64,000 nt of DNA, taken from assembly GCF_006439025.1 (NCBI RefSeq), contig NZ_RCYZ01000004.1, positions 248,001 through 312,000 on the forward strand, written 5' to 3'. Each line of letters opens with the position of its first letter. Positions within the stretch are counted from its first letter, which is position 1. The notes under the pieces were generated by a model that made no database searches, had not been told where the DNA came from, and saw nothing but the letters and a program-made list of their open reading frames with translations. Origin of the DNA: Hymenobacter nivis. Lineage in GTDB: Bacteria > Bacteroidota > Bacteroidia > Cytophagales > Hymenobacteraceae. Of this stretch, positions 35,237 through 42,820 are shown piece after piece. The position numbers and the translations under genes were made by a program.

Positions 35237-36796
35237 CTACAAGGTTTTGAGGAATGCCACCAGCGCGTCGCGGTCGGAAGCTGACAGTTCCAGCCCGAAT
35301 TCGTGGCCCGGCACGGGTTTGGGGCCCCCGCCCGCGCCGCGGAAGCCGGTGGGCACATAGTCGGCGCGCACCCGTTTGGGGTCCAGCACATCGTTTAAGC
35401 TGGCCAGCGTGCCGTCGTGCAGGAAGGGCCCCCGGTACCACACGCCCTTCAGCGAAGGCACTTTATAGTAGCCGGTGCCGCGCCGGGTTTTGAGGGCGTA
35501 GCCGGGGTCGGTGCCAATAGAAATCTCGAAGATGTCGTACTTCTGGCGGTGTGCCGCGGGCACCTCGAAGCCGTCGACGGGCGTGAGCATGTTGTTGGTG
35601 TAGAGCGGCGGCGTGTGGCAACTCACGCACCCTTCCTTGATAAACAGCTGGCTGCCGCGCTTGGACAGCGCCGTGGGCTGGTTGGGGTTCACGGGCGGCC
35701 GGAGCGAGTACACGTACTTGGCCAAGGCGTAGAGTTGGGCCTCGCTGTAGCGGTCGAAGGTACCGGAAAAATGGGCTTTGCCGGGCGGGGGCAAGGTTTG
35801 TTGCTTCATCCCCGCCGGAATGAAGCCGTCGTAACTGGCCAGAACATCCGTCGATTGGTTGATGGCAATGTAGCGCATCATATCCCCGATGTTGCGGTGC
35901 CGCGCCAGGCCGCCGTGGTCAAGGTAGGTGCGGCCCTCCACGCCAATAAGGTCGGGCACAGCGGGCGGAAACAGGATGCTGGTGCCCTGCCGGCCGTTGG
36001 TGCCGGGCGGCAACGCGTCGAAGGCCTGAGCAATTTCTTCCTTCGGCTTGCGGCTAAGTGCCGAATTGGGGTCGTCCTTCACAAACGGCGCGTCGAACAG
36101 CACCCCGGCCACGTGCTGCACGGCCGGCTCGGGAAAGTCTGCCGCGTGGCGAATATCCCAGGCGGTGACTCGGTCGCCAGGGAAATTACCCTGCGCACCT
36201 TTCAAGACCACGCCATTTTTTTCGACGCGCGTGTGGCACATCGCGCACGACAAATTGCCAAGCTGCACGGTGCCTTTTGTCGAAATAACGTAGCGGGCGT
36301 AGGGCATCACGCCATCCTTGGTCAGTCGGATTTTATTGTCGGTGTAAAAAGCTGGATTCCGCGCATCAGCCACGGAAATAATGGCCCCTCTCACATCAAT
36401 GGGCATATCGAATAGCAACTCGCCGGCCTTAATCCAATCGGCTTCGGTGCGCAGCTTGCTGGGGTCGAATACCACTTCGGGCTCCCGCTTTTGCAGCCCT
36501 TCCCAGTAGCCTGCGGGCTCGCGGCCGGGGGCGTACACGGGGTAGGTTTTGTAGGCCACCCGCTCCGGCAGGGCGTAGTAATAAGCGGCTGTTATCTGCT
36601 GGGGCGAGGCTTTGGCGGTGGCCAGTGGCAGCTCGGCCTCCGCCAAAGCCGTGCTGTCCCAGGTGCGCGGAATGACGGGCGTAAAGGGCAGCGCGCCCAA
36701 GGCTTGCGCCCCGCGGGGCCGGGTGGTCGAGCCGGTGCTGCTCAGCAGCAAGATACTGAGCAGCAACCAGAAGAGTAAAAGTGTGTGAGGCTTCAT
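35237..36796 (-). CDS. Dihaem cytochrome-c peroxidase/MauG-like protein
   Basis: A 519-residue exported dihaem protein. A signal peptide or anchor spans residues 3-20 (LLLFWLLLSILLLSS). Two covalent haem sites: CAMCH at 184-188 and CVSCH at 390-394, the second within a bacterial cytochrome-c peroxidase domain (GSQLFIKEGCVSCHTPPLYTNN, then FDI-EISIGTDPGYALKTRRGTGYYKVPSLKGVWYRGPFLHDG). The first half before the haem has no recognised domain. It may reduce peroxides or oxidise a substrate. The next gene, a YceI protein, overlaps its operon. A perfect AT palindrome lies 25 bases upstream of the start. Confidence 0.88.
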   Translation of the reverse strand: MKPHTLLLFWLLLSILLLSSTGSTTRPRGAQALGALPFTPVIPRTWDSTALAEAELPLATAKASPQQITAAYYYALPERVAYKTYPVYAPGREPAGYWEGLQKREPEVVFDPSKLRTEADWIKAGELLFDMPIDVRGAIISVADARNPAFYTDNKIRLTKDGVMPYARYVISTKGTVQLGNLSCAMCHTRVEKNGVVLKGAQGNFPGDRVTAWDIRHAADFPEPAVQHVAGVLFDAPFVKDDPNSALSRKPKEEIAQAFDALPPGTNGRQGTSILFPPAVPDLIGVEGRTYLDHGGLARHRNIGDMMRYIAINQSTDVLASYDGFIPAGMKQQTLPPPGKAHFSGTFDRYSEAQLYALAKYVYSLRPPVNPNQPTALSKRGSQLFIKEGCVSCHTPPLYTNNMLTPVDGFEVPAAHRQKYDIFEISIGTDPGYALKTRRGTGYYKVPSLKGVWYRGPFLHDGTLASLNDVLDPKRVRADYVPTGFRGAGGGPKPVPGHEFGLELSASDRDALVAFLKTL

Positions 36797-36820
36797 GCGC
36801 GGAGGTAAAAGCGTTCGGAA

Positions 36821-36849
36821 ATATAATTAATATATTTTATTAATTATAT
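36821..36849. promoter_or_regulatory. Perfect AT-only palindrome, operator-like
   Basis: ATATAATTAAT (36821-36831), a 7-base spacer, and ATTAATTATAT (36839-36849) are exact reverse complements. It lies in the short divergent region between the dihaem peroxidase (start 36796) and gpmA (start 36968), in a position suited to an operator for the peroxidase. The protein that binds is unknown. Confidence 0.55.
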
Positions 36850-36933
36850 ACAGTGCTTGCCCGGCGGTGCGTTGGGGCCCCGAGCGGAACGTACGTGCGC
36901 CACGGCTTCATCAAACCCAACGGCTAAGACGAG

Positions 36934-36940
36934 TACCTTG
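36934..36940 (+). promoter_or_regulatory. Candidate -7 box of gpmA
   Basis: TACCTTG, lacking one T of the TAnnTTTG consensus, 28 bases before the gpmA start. The same shortened form occurs upstream of the flavoprotein gene on the other strand near 54930. Weak evidence. Confidence 0.35.
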
Positions 36941-36967
36941 CGGTCCGCTCACCAATTGAAGCCCCGC

Positions 36968-37657
36968 ATGGAAAAACTTGTGCTGCTGCGCCACGGCGAA
37001 AGCGTGTGGAACCAGGAAAACCGCTTCACCGGCTGGACCGACGTGGACCTGACGGACGCCGGCCGCCAGCAGGCCGTGCACGCCGGCCAGCTGCTGAAAG
37101 CCAACGGCTACGCCTTCGACCTGGGCTTTACGTCGGTGCTGAAACGGGCCATCAAAACGCTCAACCTCGCGCTCGAAGAAATGGACCAGCTCTGGGTGCC
37201 GGTGCAGAAGTCGTGGCGCCTGAACGAGCGGTTCTACGGGGCCCTGCAAGGCCTCAACAAGGCCGAAACTGCTGCCCAGTACGGCGCCGACCAGGTGCAG
37301 CAGTGGCGGCGCGACCCCCACGAGCACCCGCCGGCCATCACCCCCGACGACCCGCGCTTCCCCGGCCACGACCTGCGCTACCAGCACCTCACCAACCGCG
37401 AGCTGCCCCTCACCGAGAACCTGAGCGAAACCATGGAGCGCGTAATGCCTTTCTGGACGGAGAAAATAATGGGGGCCCTGCGCCGCAACCAGAAGGTAAT
37501 TGTGTGCGCCCACGGCAACAGCCTGCGCGCCCTGGTGCAGTACATCGACCATCTTTCGGACGAGGAAGTGACCAACCTGGACATTCCCACCGGCGTGCCG
37601 CTCGTGTATGAGCTAGACGACAACCTGGACCGCATCCGGCACTATTACTTGCAATAG
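36968..37657 (+). CDS. gpmA: 2,3-bisphosphoglycerate-dependent phosphoglycerate mutase
   Basis: A 229-residue glycolytic mutase interconverting 3- and 2-phosphoglycerate. Start ATG 36968 ([15 protein letters not shown]). The catalytic histidine is His9 in [35 protein letters not shown] and the second histidine in [11 protein letters not shown] complete the active site. Full length for the dPGM family. Sits alone, with a strong bidirectional terminator after it. Confidence 0.96.
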   Translation: MEKLVLLRHGESVWNQENRFTGWTDVDLTDAGRQQAVHAGQLLKANGYAFDLGFTSVLKRAIKTLNLALEEMDQLWVPVQKSWRLNERFYGALQGLNKAETAAQYGADQVQQWRRDPHEHPPAITPDDPRFPGHDLRYQHLTNRELPLTENLSETMERVMPFWTEKIMGALRRNQKVIVCAHGNSLRALVQYIDHLSDEEVTNLDIPTGVPLVYELDDNLDRIRHYYLQ

Positions 37658-37680
37658 TTTAGCCAAGCAAAATCCCGAGC

Positions 37681-37723
37681 AAGCAAACGCCCCCGGCCGA
37701 TTCGGCCGGGGGCGTTTGCTTTT
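37681..37723. terminator. Bidirectional terminator
   Basis: A near-perfect 19-20-bp stem, AGCAAACGCCCCCGGCCGA at 37682-37700 with its complement to 37720, then TTT. It lies between the convergent gpmA and accC genes. Confidence 0.92.
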
Positions 37724-37742
37724 AGGTAAAAGCGGGCTGTGC

Positions 37743-39254
37743 TTACCGCACGCCCAGCCGGTTGCGGCGCCAGCCCGAGGCGGCTGGGGCCCCCGCGGCG
37801 CCGGCGGCGGCCGGTGCTTGGGGCTGCTTGGTTTCGAGCAGCATCGCCACTAGCGCCGCCGCTACCTGGGCGGTGGCCTCATCGGGGGCGGGGGGCACGA
37901 GGGCCCCGGCGGGGAAATGGTCGCGGATGAAATTCGTGTCGAAGTGGCCGCTCACGAAGGCCGGGTGGCGCAGCACGTAGGCCCCGAAGCCCAGCGTGGT
38001 TTCGATGCCCGTAATCTGGTATTCCTCGATGGCGCGCAGCATCCGGGCGATGGCCTCGGCGCGGTCGGCCCCGAAGGTGACCAGCTTGGCAATCATCGGG
38101 TCGTAGTAGATCGGGATGTCCATGCCCTGTTCGAAGCCGTCATCCACGCGCACGCCGGGGCCCTGGGGGCGCACGTAGGTGGTGAGCGTGCCGATGTCGG
38201 GCAGGAAGTTGTTCTGCGGGTCTTCGGCGTACACGCGGAGCTCCAGGGCGTGGCCCCGGATGGTCAAATCTTCCTGGCGGAAGGGCAGGGGCTGGCCCTC
38301 GGCGATGCGGATTTGCTCCTTCACCAAGTCGAGGCCCGTGATTTGCTCCGTCACGGGGTGCTCCACTTGCAGGCGCGTGTTCATCTCCAGGAAGTAAAAC
38401 TTGTGGTTTTCGTCGAGTAGAAATTCCACCGTGCCGGCCCCCGTGTAGTTGCACGCGCGGGCCACGTCCACGGCCGCCCGGCCCATCTGGGCGCGCAGTT
38501 CGGGCGTGAGCACGGCAGAGGGCGCTTCTTCAATCACCTTCTGGTGGCGGCGCTGGATGCTGCACTCGCGCTCGAACAAGTGCACGATGTGGCCGTGCTC
38601 GTCGCCGAGCACCTGAATCTCGATGTGGCGCGGCGCGCCGATGTACTTCTCGATGAACACGGCCCCGTCGCCGAACGCTGACGTGGCCTCCGACACGGCC
38701 AGCTGCATTTGCTCCACAAATTCATCGGCGTGGTTCACCACGCGCATGCCCTTGCCGCCGCCCCCGGCCGAGGCCTTGATGAGGATCGGGAAACCGACTT
38801 GCTCGGCAATAGCCTGGGCGGCGGGCACGTCGGTGATGGCCTCCGCGGTGCCCGGCACCAGCGGAATGTCAAAATCGGCCACGGCCTGCTTGGCCGAGAG
38901 CTTGTCGCCCATGATTTCCATGGCCTCGGGCGAGGGCCCCACGAAGATGAGGCCCGCCGCGCGCACGGCGCGGGCAAAGCCGGCGTTTTCGCTCAGGAAG
39001 CCATAGCCGGGGTGGATGGCGTCGACGCCTAATTCCTTGCAGATTTCAATGATTTTGTCGCCCCGCAGGTAGCTGTCTTTGGAGGCTGGGGGCCCCACGC
39101 ACACGGCCTCGTCGGCGTAGCGCACGTGCAAGGCGTTGCGGTCGGCCTCGGAGTAGATGGCGACCGTCTGGAGGCCCATTTCCTTGGCCGAGCGCAGCAC
39201 GCGCAGGGCAATTTCGCCGCGGTTGGCAACGAGCAGTTTGGTGATCTTTTTCAT
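37743..39254 (-). CDS. accC: Acetyl-CoA carboxylase, biotin carboxylase subunit
   Basis: A 503-residue ATP-grasp enzyme that carboxylates biotin. Start ATG 39254 (MKKITKLLVANRGEIALRVLRSAKEM). The N-domain is followed by the ATP-grasp domain with KASAGGGGKGMRVV, ECSIQRRHQKVIEEAPS, FLEMNTRLQVEHPVTEQITGLDLV, and the C-domain GHALELRVYAEDP. The last 30 residues form an Ala/Pro-rich tail ending GWRRNRLGVR that is not part of the core enzyme. No accB neighbour is present. It could also serve another acyl-CoA carboxylase. Confidence 0.93.
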   Translation of the reverse strand: MKKITKLLVANRGEIALRVLRSAKEMGLQTVAIYSEADRNALHVRYADEAVCVGPPASKDSYLRGDKIIEICKELGVDAIHPGYGFLSENAGFARAVRAAGLIFVGPSPEAMEIMGDKLSAKQAVADFDIPLVPGTAEAITDVPAAQAIAEQVGFPILIKASAGGGGKGMRVVNHADEFVEQMQLAVSEATSAFGDGAVFIEKYIGAPRHIEIQVLGDEHGHIVHLFERECSIQRRHQKVIEEAPSAVLTPELRAQMGRAAVDVARACNYTGAGTVEFLLDENHKFYFLEMNTRLQVEHPVTEQITGLDLVKEQIRIAEGQPLPFRQEDLTIRGHALELRVYAEDPQNNFLPDIGTLTTYVRPQGPGVRVDDGFEQGMDIPIYYDPMIAKLVTFGADRAEAIARMLRAIEEYQITGIETTLGFGAYVLRHPAFVSGHFDTNFIRDHFPAGALVPPAPDEATAQVAAALVAMLLETKQPQAPAAAGAAGAPAASGWRRNRLGVR

Positions 39255-39376
39255 GCAGCGGGTGGGATAGCGAGCAGTGTGCCCGCAAAGAAAGCGGCAA
39301 ACGGCGCGGCCGCCGCAAACCCTGCGGCGGCGAGCGGGTTGTTACGCCTAAATTATGCACAACCCGGGCCCGGAGT

Positions 39377-39384
39377 TATCTTTG
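39377..39384 (+). promoter_or_regulatory. -7 box of the alpha-oxoamine synthase promoter
   Basis: TATCTTTG, an exact TAnnTTTG match. No TTG at 17-23 bases upstream. Transcript start near 39391, with an 80-base G-poor leader. Confidence 0.6.
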
Positions 39385-39471
39385 TAATTGGCCTTATTAT
39401 AAGGCAACGCTTCACGCTGGCCCGCCGGGTCACCCCGTCCTTTTACCATCCATTTTACCACCCGTTTCTCT

Positions 39472-40710
39472 GTGGATATTTTTGACCGCATCGCCGCCAA
39501 CCGGGGCCCGCTGGGCTCGCACTCGCACTACGCCGACGGCTATTTCGCATTTCCGAAGCTGGAAGGCGAAATTCAGCCCCGCATGATGTTCCGCGGCAAG
39601 GAAGTGCTTACCTGGAGCCTGAACAACTACCTCGGCCTGGCCAACCACCCCGAAGTGCGGCAGGCCGACATCGACGGCGCCGCCGCCTACGGCATGGCCT
39701 ACCCCATGGGGGCCCGCATCATGAGCGGCAACTCGACGCTGCACGAGCAGCTCGAAACCGAGCTGGCCGACTTCGTACAGAAGCCCGCCGCGCTGCTGCT
39801 CAACTTCGGCTACCAGGGCGTGGTGAGCATCATCGACGCGCTGGTGAGCCGCCACGACGCCATCGTGTACGACGCTGAGTCGCACGCCTGCATCATCGAC
39901 GGGGTGCGCCTGCACCAGGGCAAGCGGTTTGTGTTTAATCACAACGACATGGCCAGCCTGGAGAAGCAGCTCGAGCGCGCCAAGCGCCTGACCGACGAAA
40001 CCGGCGGCGGCATTCTGGTGATTACCGAGGGCATGTTCGGCATGTCGGGCAACTTGGGCAAGCTGCCCGAAATCGTGGCCCTGAAGGCCAAATACGACTT
40101 CCGCATCTTCGTCGACGACGCCCACGGCTTCGGCACGCTGGGGGCCACCGGGGCCGGTACGGCCGAGCATTTGGGCGCCATCGAAGGCGTGGACCTAATC
40201 TTTTACACCTTCGCCAAGAGCATGGCCAGCGTCGGCGCGTTCGTGGCGGGCACCGAAACAGTTATTGAATATTTGCGATACAACATGCGCAGCCAGATTT
40301 TCGCAAAATCGCTGCCCATGCCGCTCGTAATAGGGGCCCTGAAGCGCTTGGAGCTGATTCGCAGCCACCCCGAGTACCGCGAAAAGCTCTGGACCGTGGT
40401 GCGGGCCCTGCAAAGCGGCTTGCGCGAAAAAGGTTTCAACATCGGCACCACCGAATCGCCGGTAACGCCGGTGTTCCTGAACGGGGAAATATCTGACGCA
40501 ACGGCCCTTACCTTCGATTTGCGCGAGAATCACGGCATTTTTTGCTCTATCGTGGTGTACCCCGTGGTGCCCAAGGGCGTGATTATGCTGCGCCTGATTC
40601 CCACGGCCATGCACTCGCTGGCCGACGTGGAGGAAACCATCCGGGCCTTCGAAATCATGGCCGCCAAGCTCGACAAGGGCTTGTACAGCAATGCCGCTCA
40701 GCCGGCCTAA
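39472..40710 (+). CDS. Alpha-oxoamine synthase family PLP enzyme (serine palmitoyltransferase or KBL-like)
   Basis: A 412-residue fold-type I PLP enzyme. GTG start at 39472 gives MDIFDRIAANRGPLGSHS. Conserved parts are NYLGLANHPEV, GARIMSGNSTLHEQLE, LLNFGYQG, YDAESHACIIDGVRLHQGKR, VDDAHGFGTLGATG, and the PLP lysine in FYTFAKSMASVGAFV. Family enzymes join an amino acid to an acyl-CoA; serine palmitoyltransferase of sphingolipid synthesis and 2-amino-3-ketobutyrate ligase are the main candidates. Bacteroidota make sphingolipids, but no other sphingolipid gene is near, so the substrate is left open. Confidence 0.85.
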   Translation: MDIFDRIAANRGPLGSHSHYADGYFAFPKLEGEIQPRMMFRGKEVLTWSLNNYLGLANHPEVRQADIDGAAAYGMAYPMGARIMSGNSTLHEQLETELADFVQKPAALLLNFGYQGVVSIIDALVSRHDAIVYDAESHACIIDGVRLHQGKRFVFNHNDMASLEKQLERAKRLTDETGGGILVITEGMFGMSGNLGKLPEIVALKAKYDFRIFVDDAHGFGTLGATGAGTAEHLGAIEGVDLIFYTFAKSMASVGAFVAGTETVIEYLRYNMRSQIFAKSLPMPLVIGALKRLELIRSHPEYREKLWTVVRALQSGLREKGFNIGTTESPVTPVFLNGEISDATALTFDLRENHGIFCSIVVYPVVPKGVIMLRLIPTAMHSLADVEETIRAFEIMAAKLDKGLYSNAAQPA

Positions 40711-40730
40711 TTCGCCATTGCCTTGTGCTG

Positions 40731-40770
40731 CGCGCCGGCTACCCGAAAGGTAGCCGGCGCGTCTATTTTA
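40731..40770 (+). terminator. Terminator of the alpha-oxoamine synthase gene
   Basis: A perfect 13-bp stem, CGCGCCGGCTACC (40731-40743) with GGTAGCCGGCGCG (40749-40761), loop CGAAA, then a T-rich tail. Confidence 0.88.
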
Positions 40771-40814
40771 GCACTATGCCAAGATAAGCGAGCGGGAGGT
40801 AATTCGCTGCGTTG

Positions 40815-40841
40815 GCAGTTTTTCAACTAAAAACTGCTTTT
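40815..40841 (+). terminator. Second, orphan terminator-like hairpin
   Basis: GCAGTTTTT (40815-40823) and AAAAACTGC (40829-40837) form a perfect 9-bp stem followed by TTTT. It lies 54 bases after the first terminator and 124 bases before the Hc1-like gene, so it ends no annotated gene. It may be a leader attenuator or the end of a small RNA. Confidence 0.6.
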
Positions 40842-40964
40842 CTGCGTAATGCGGGGACATTGGAAAAATAGCTAAAAGTTGCTTGCATTTGAAATCCCTG
40901 TATATTAGGGCCGTCTAAATGCTTCAACCTGTTTCTTTTCCCCATTCCAACCCCCCAAACCTCC

Positions 40965-41249
40965 ATGAACAACTTTGCTAAACTGAAAGACCTGGTACTC
41001 TCGCTGGAAGGCGATTTCGACAAGTTTTACGATAAGCACAACGCTGCCGCCGGCACCCGCGTCCGCAAGGGCATGCAGGAGTTGAAGACGATGGCCCAGG
41101 AGTTCCGCACCGAAGTGCAGAACATGAAGAACACCGCCGAAGCCCCCGCCGCCGCTCCCAAAGCGGCTGCCAAGAAAGCCGCTCCGGCCGCCGCTAAAAA
41201 GGCTGCGCCCGCTGCCGCCAAAAAAGCCGCTCCGGCCAAAAAGAAGTAA
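40965..41249 (+). CDS. Histone H1-like protein of the Hc1 family
   Basis: A 94-residue basic DNA-binding protein. Residues 1-57 are a helical Hc1-type domain (FAKLKDLVLSLEGDFDKFYDKHN, then VRKGMQELKTMAQEFRTEVQNMK). Residues 58-94 are a disordered tail of Ala/Pro/Lys repeats (KKAAPAAA three times), like eukaryotic H1 tails and chlamydial Hc1. It probably compacts the nucleoid. The tail repeats are also near-repeats at DNA level and could change length. It ends just before a 68-bp palindrome. Confidence 0.9.
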   Translation: MNNFAKLKDLVLSLEGDFDKFYDKHNAAAGTRVRKGMQELKTMAQEFRTEVQNMKNTAEAPAAAPKAAAKKAAPAAAKKAAPAAAKKAAPAKKK

Positions 41250-41255
41250 TTCCCG

Positions 41256-41323
41256 GGCCGCTAAGGCCACAAAAAAGGGGCCCCGCCAGCTGGCGGGGCC
41301 CCTTTTTTGTGGCCTTAGCGGCC
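41256..41323. terminator. 68-bp perfect loopless palindrome, bidirectional terminator
   Basis: Bases 41256-41289 (GGCCGCTAAGGCCACAAAAA...) and 41290-41323 are exact reverse complements with no central loop. Inside, AAAAAAGGGGCCCCGCCAG and its complement give the A/T runs and GC stem expected of a terminator on both strands. It lies between the convergent Hc1-like gene and tyrS. In DNA it could extrude as a cruciform. Confidence 0.9.
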
Positions 41324-41338
41324 GTTCTGGCCCCAGGG

Positions 41339-42652
41339 CTACGTTAGCTCCACGAGGTAGTAGTTTTTCTTGCCGCGCTGCACCACCAGGTACTTGCCGT
41401 GGAGCAGGGGCAGCTCGGCCACCAGCGCGTCGGGCGAGGTGGCTTTCTGGCCGTTCAGGCTTAGGCCGTTGGCCTGGATAAGCTTGCGCACCTCGCCGCG
41501 CGAGGGGAAGATTTGTTGGCCCGTGGCTTCGCTCAGCAGCACGGCCACGTTGAGGGCCCCGGCCTCGGCGCGGGGCACGCGCAGGTGGGGCACGCCGGCA
41601 AACACGTCGCGCAATGTAGCCTCGTCGAGGGCCCCCAGGTCGCCGCCGCCGAAGAGCACCTGCGAGGCCGCCAACGCCGCTTCGTACACCGCTTCGGAGT
41701 GCACGCGGATGGTAACGTCCTTGGCCAGGGCTTTTTGCAGGGTCTTGGCGCCGGGGTTTTGGGCGTGCTGGGCCTCGAGTGCCTCAATTTCGGCCTGGTC
41801 CAGCAGTGTGAACACGCGGACGAGGCGGGGCGCGTCGGCGTCGTCGGCGCGCAGGAAGAACTGGTAGAACTGGTAGGGCGAGGTCAGGGCCGGGTCGAGG
41901 AACACGGCCCCGCTCTCGGACTTGCCGTACTTGGTACCGTCGGCCTTGGTGATGAGCTGGCCGGTGAGGGCGTAGGCCTTAGCCTCGGGGCCCCCGAGGC
42001 GGCGGATGAGCTCGGTGCCGGTGGTGATGTTGCCCCACTGGTCGCTGCCGCCCATTTGCAGGGTGCAGTTCAGCGACTTATACAAGTGAAAGAAGTCGTA
42101 GCCCTGCAGCAGCTGGTAGCTGAACTCGGTGTAGCTGATGCCCTCGCTGCCCCCGGCGGCGGCCCCATCCTCGGGGCCCCCAATGCGGCGCTTCACCGAA
42201 TCCTTGGCCATCATGTAGTTCACGGTGAGGTGCTTGCCCACATCGCGCAGGAAATCTAGAAAGCTGAATTCCTTGAACCAGTCGTAGTTATTCACCACCA
42301 GCGCCCCGGTGGGCGAGTCGTTGAAATCCAGGAACCGCTCGAGTTGGGCCCGAATGCCGGCTTGGTTGGCGCGCAGCGTGGCCTCGTCGAGCAGGTTGCG
42401 CTCGGCCGACTTGCCGCTGGGGTCGCCGATCATGCCGGTGGCGCCGCCCACCAGGGCCACGGGGCGGTGGCCGGCGCGCTGCAAGTGCATGAGCAGCATG
42501 ATGCTGGCCAAGTTGCCGATGTGCAGCGAGGCGGCCGTGGGGTCGAAGCCGATGTAGCCCGACACGGGCGCGGTGCTGGCCAGGTGCTCGGCGGTGCCGG
42601 GCATGGCATCGTGCAGCATGCCGCGCCAGGTCAGTTCGTCAATGAGGTTCAA
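41339..42652 (-). CDS. tyrS: Tyrosine--tRNA ligase
   Basis: A 437-residue class I synthetase. The start is TTG 42652 ([19 protein letters not shown]), which fits the family N-terminus; no ATG is suitable. The HIGH-type motif is LHIGN with [19 protein letters not shown], the tyrosine pocket is in [15 protein letters not shown] and GGSDQWGNI, and the KMSKS-type loop is [10 protein letters not shown]-terminal S4-like RNA-binding domain follows ([16 protein letters not shown]). The leader contains four tandem octamers ending directly before the start, on the opposite strand from a similar array before holA. Confidence 0.95.
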   Translation of the reverse strand: MNLIDELTWRGMLHDAMPGTAEHLASTAPVSGYIGFDPTAASLHIGNLASIMLLMHLQRAGHRPVALVGGATGMIGDPSGKSAERNLLDEATLRANQAGIRAQLERFLDFNDSPTGALVVNNYDWFKEFSFLDFLRDVGKHLTVNYMMAKDSVKRRIGGPEDGAAAGGSEGISYTEFSYQLLQGYDFFHLYKSLNCTLQMGGSDQWGNITTGTELIRRLGGPEAKAYALTGQLITKADGTKYGKSESGAVFLDPALTSPYQFYQFFLRADDADAPRLVRVFTLLDQAEIEALEAQHAQNPGAKTLQKALAKDVTIRVHSEAVYEAALAASQVLFGGGDLGALDEATLRDVFAGVPHLRVPRAEAGALNVAVLLSEATGQQIFPSRGEVRKLIQANGLSLNGQKATSPDALVAELPLLHGKYLVVQRGKKNYYLVELT

Positions 42653-42656
42653 GGAG

Positions 42657-42688
42657 TGAATGGGTGAATGGGTGAATGGGTGAATGAG
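42657..42688 (-). repeat. Tandem octamer repeat in the tyrS leader
   Basis: On the plus strand, TGAATGGG three times and TGAATGAG once. In the tyrS mRNA sense this reads CCCATTCA repeated, ending four bases before the TTG start. Confidence 0.8.
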
Positions 42689-42731
42689 CCGGGGGCCCTG
42701 CTCAGGAAAATGCGCGTTGGAAACGCCGTGC

Positions 42732-42739
42732 CAAAGGTA
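42732..42739 (-). promoter_or_regulatory. -7 box of the tyrS promoter
   Basis: Reading leftward, TACCTTTG, an exact match. It stands back-to-back with the holA box 11 bases away, so the two promoters diverge from one short region. No clear TTG at the usual distance. Confidence 0.65.
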
Positions 42740-42750
42740 CTAGGCGGCTT

Positions 42751-42758
42751 TACCTTTG
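42751..42758 (+). promoter_or_regulatory. -7 box of the holA promoter
   Basis: TACCTTTG, an exact match, reading rightward. Transcript start near 42765, with a leader of about 54 bases ending in octamer repeats before the TTG start of holA. Confidence 0.65.
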
Positions 42759-42790
42759 CCGATAGGGAATGAGCGGGCCGCGTTTATTCA

Positions 42791-42820
42791 CACATTCACT
42801 CATTTACCCATTCACCCATT
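42791..42820 (+). repeat. Tandem octamer repeat in the holA leader
   Basis: CACATTCA, CTCATTTA, CCCATTCA and a partial CCCATT in tandem, ending at the TTG start codon. It is the same octamer and the same sense-strand polarity as in the tyrS leader, so on the DNA the two arrays are inverted repeats flanking the divergent promoters. Confidence 0.8.

Noticed and set aside
42657..42820. Octamer repeats considered as a CRISPR-like array
   Set aside because: The units are 8 bases in direct tandem with no spacers and lie in gene leaders; no cas gene is in the window.
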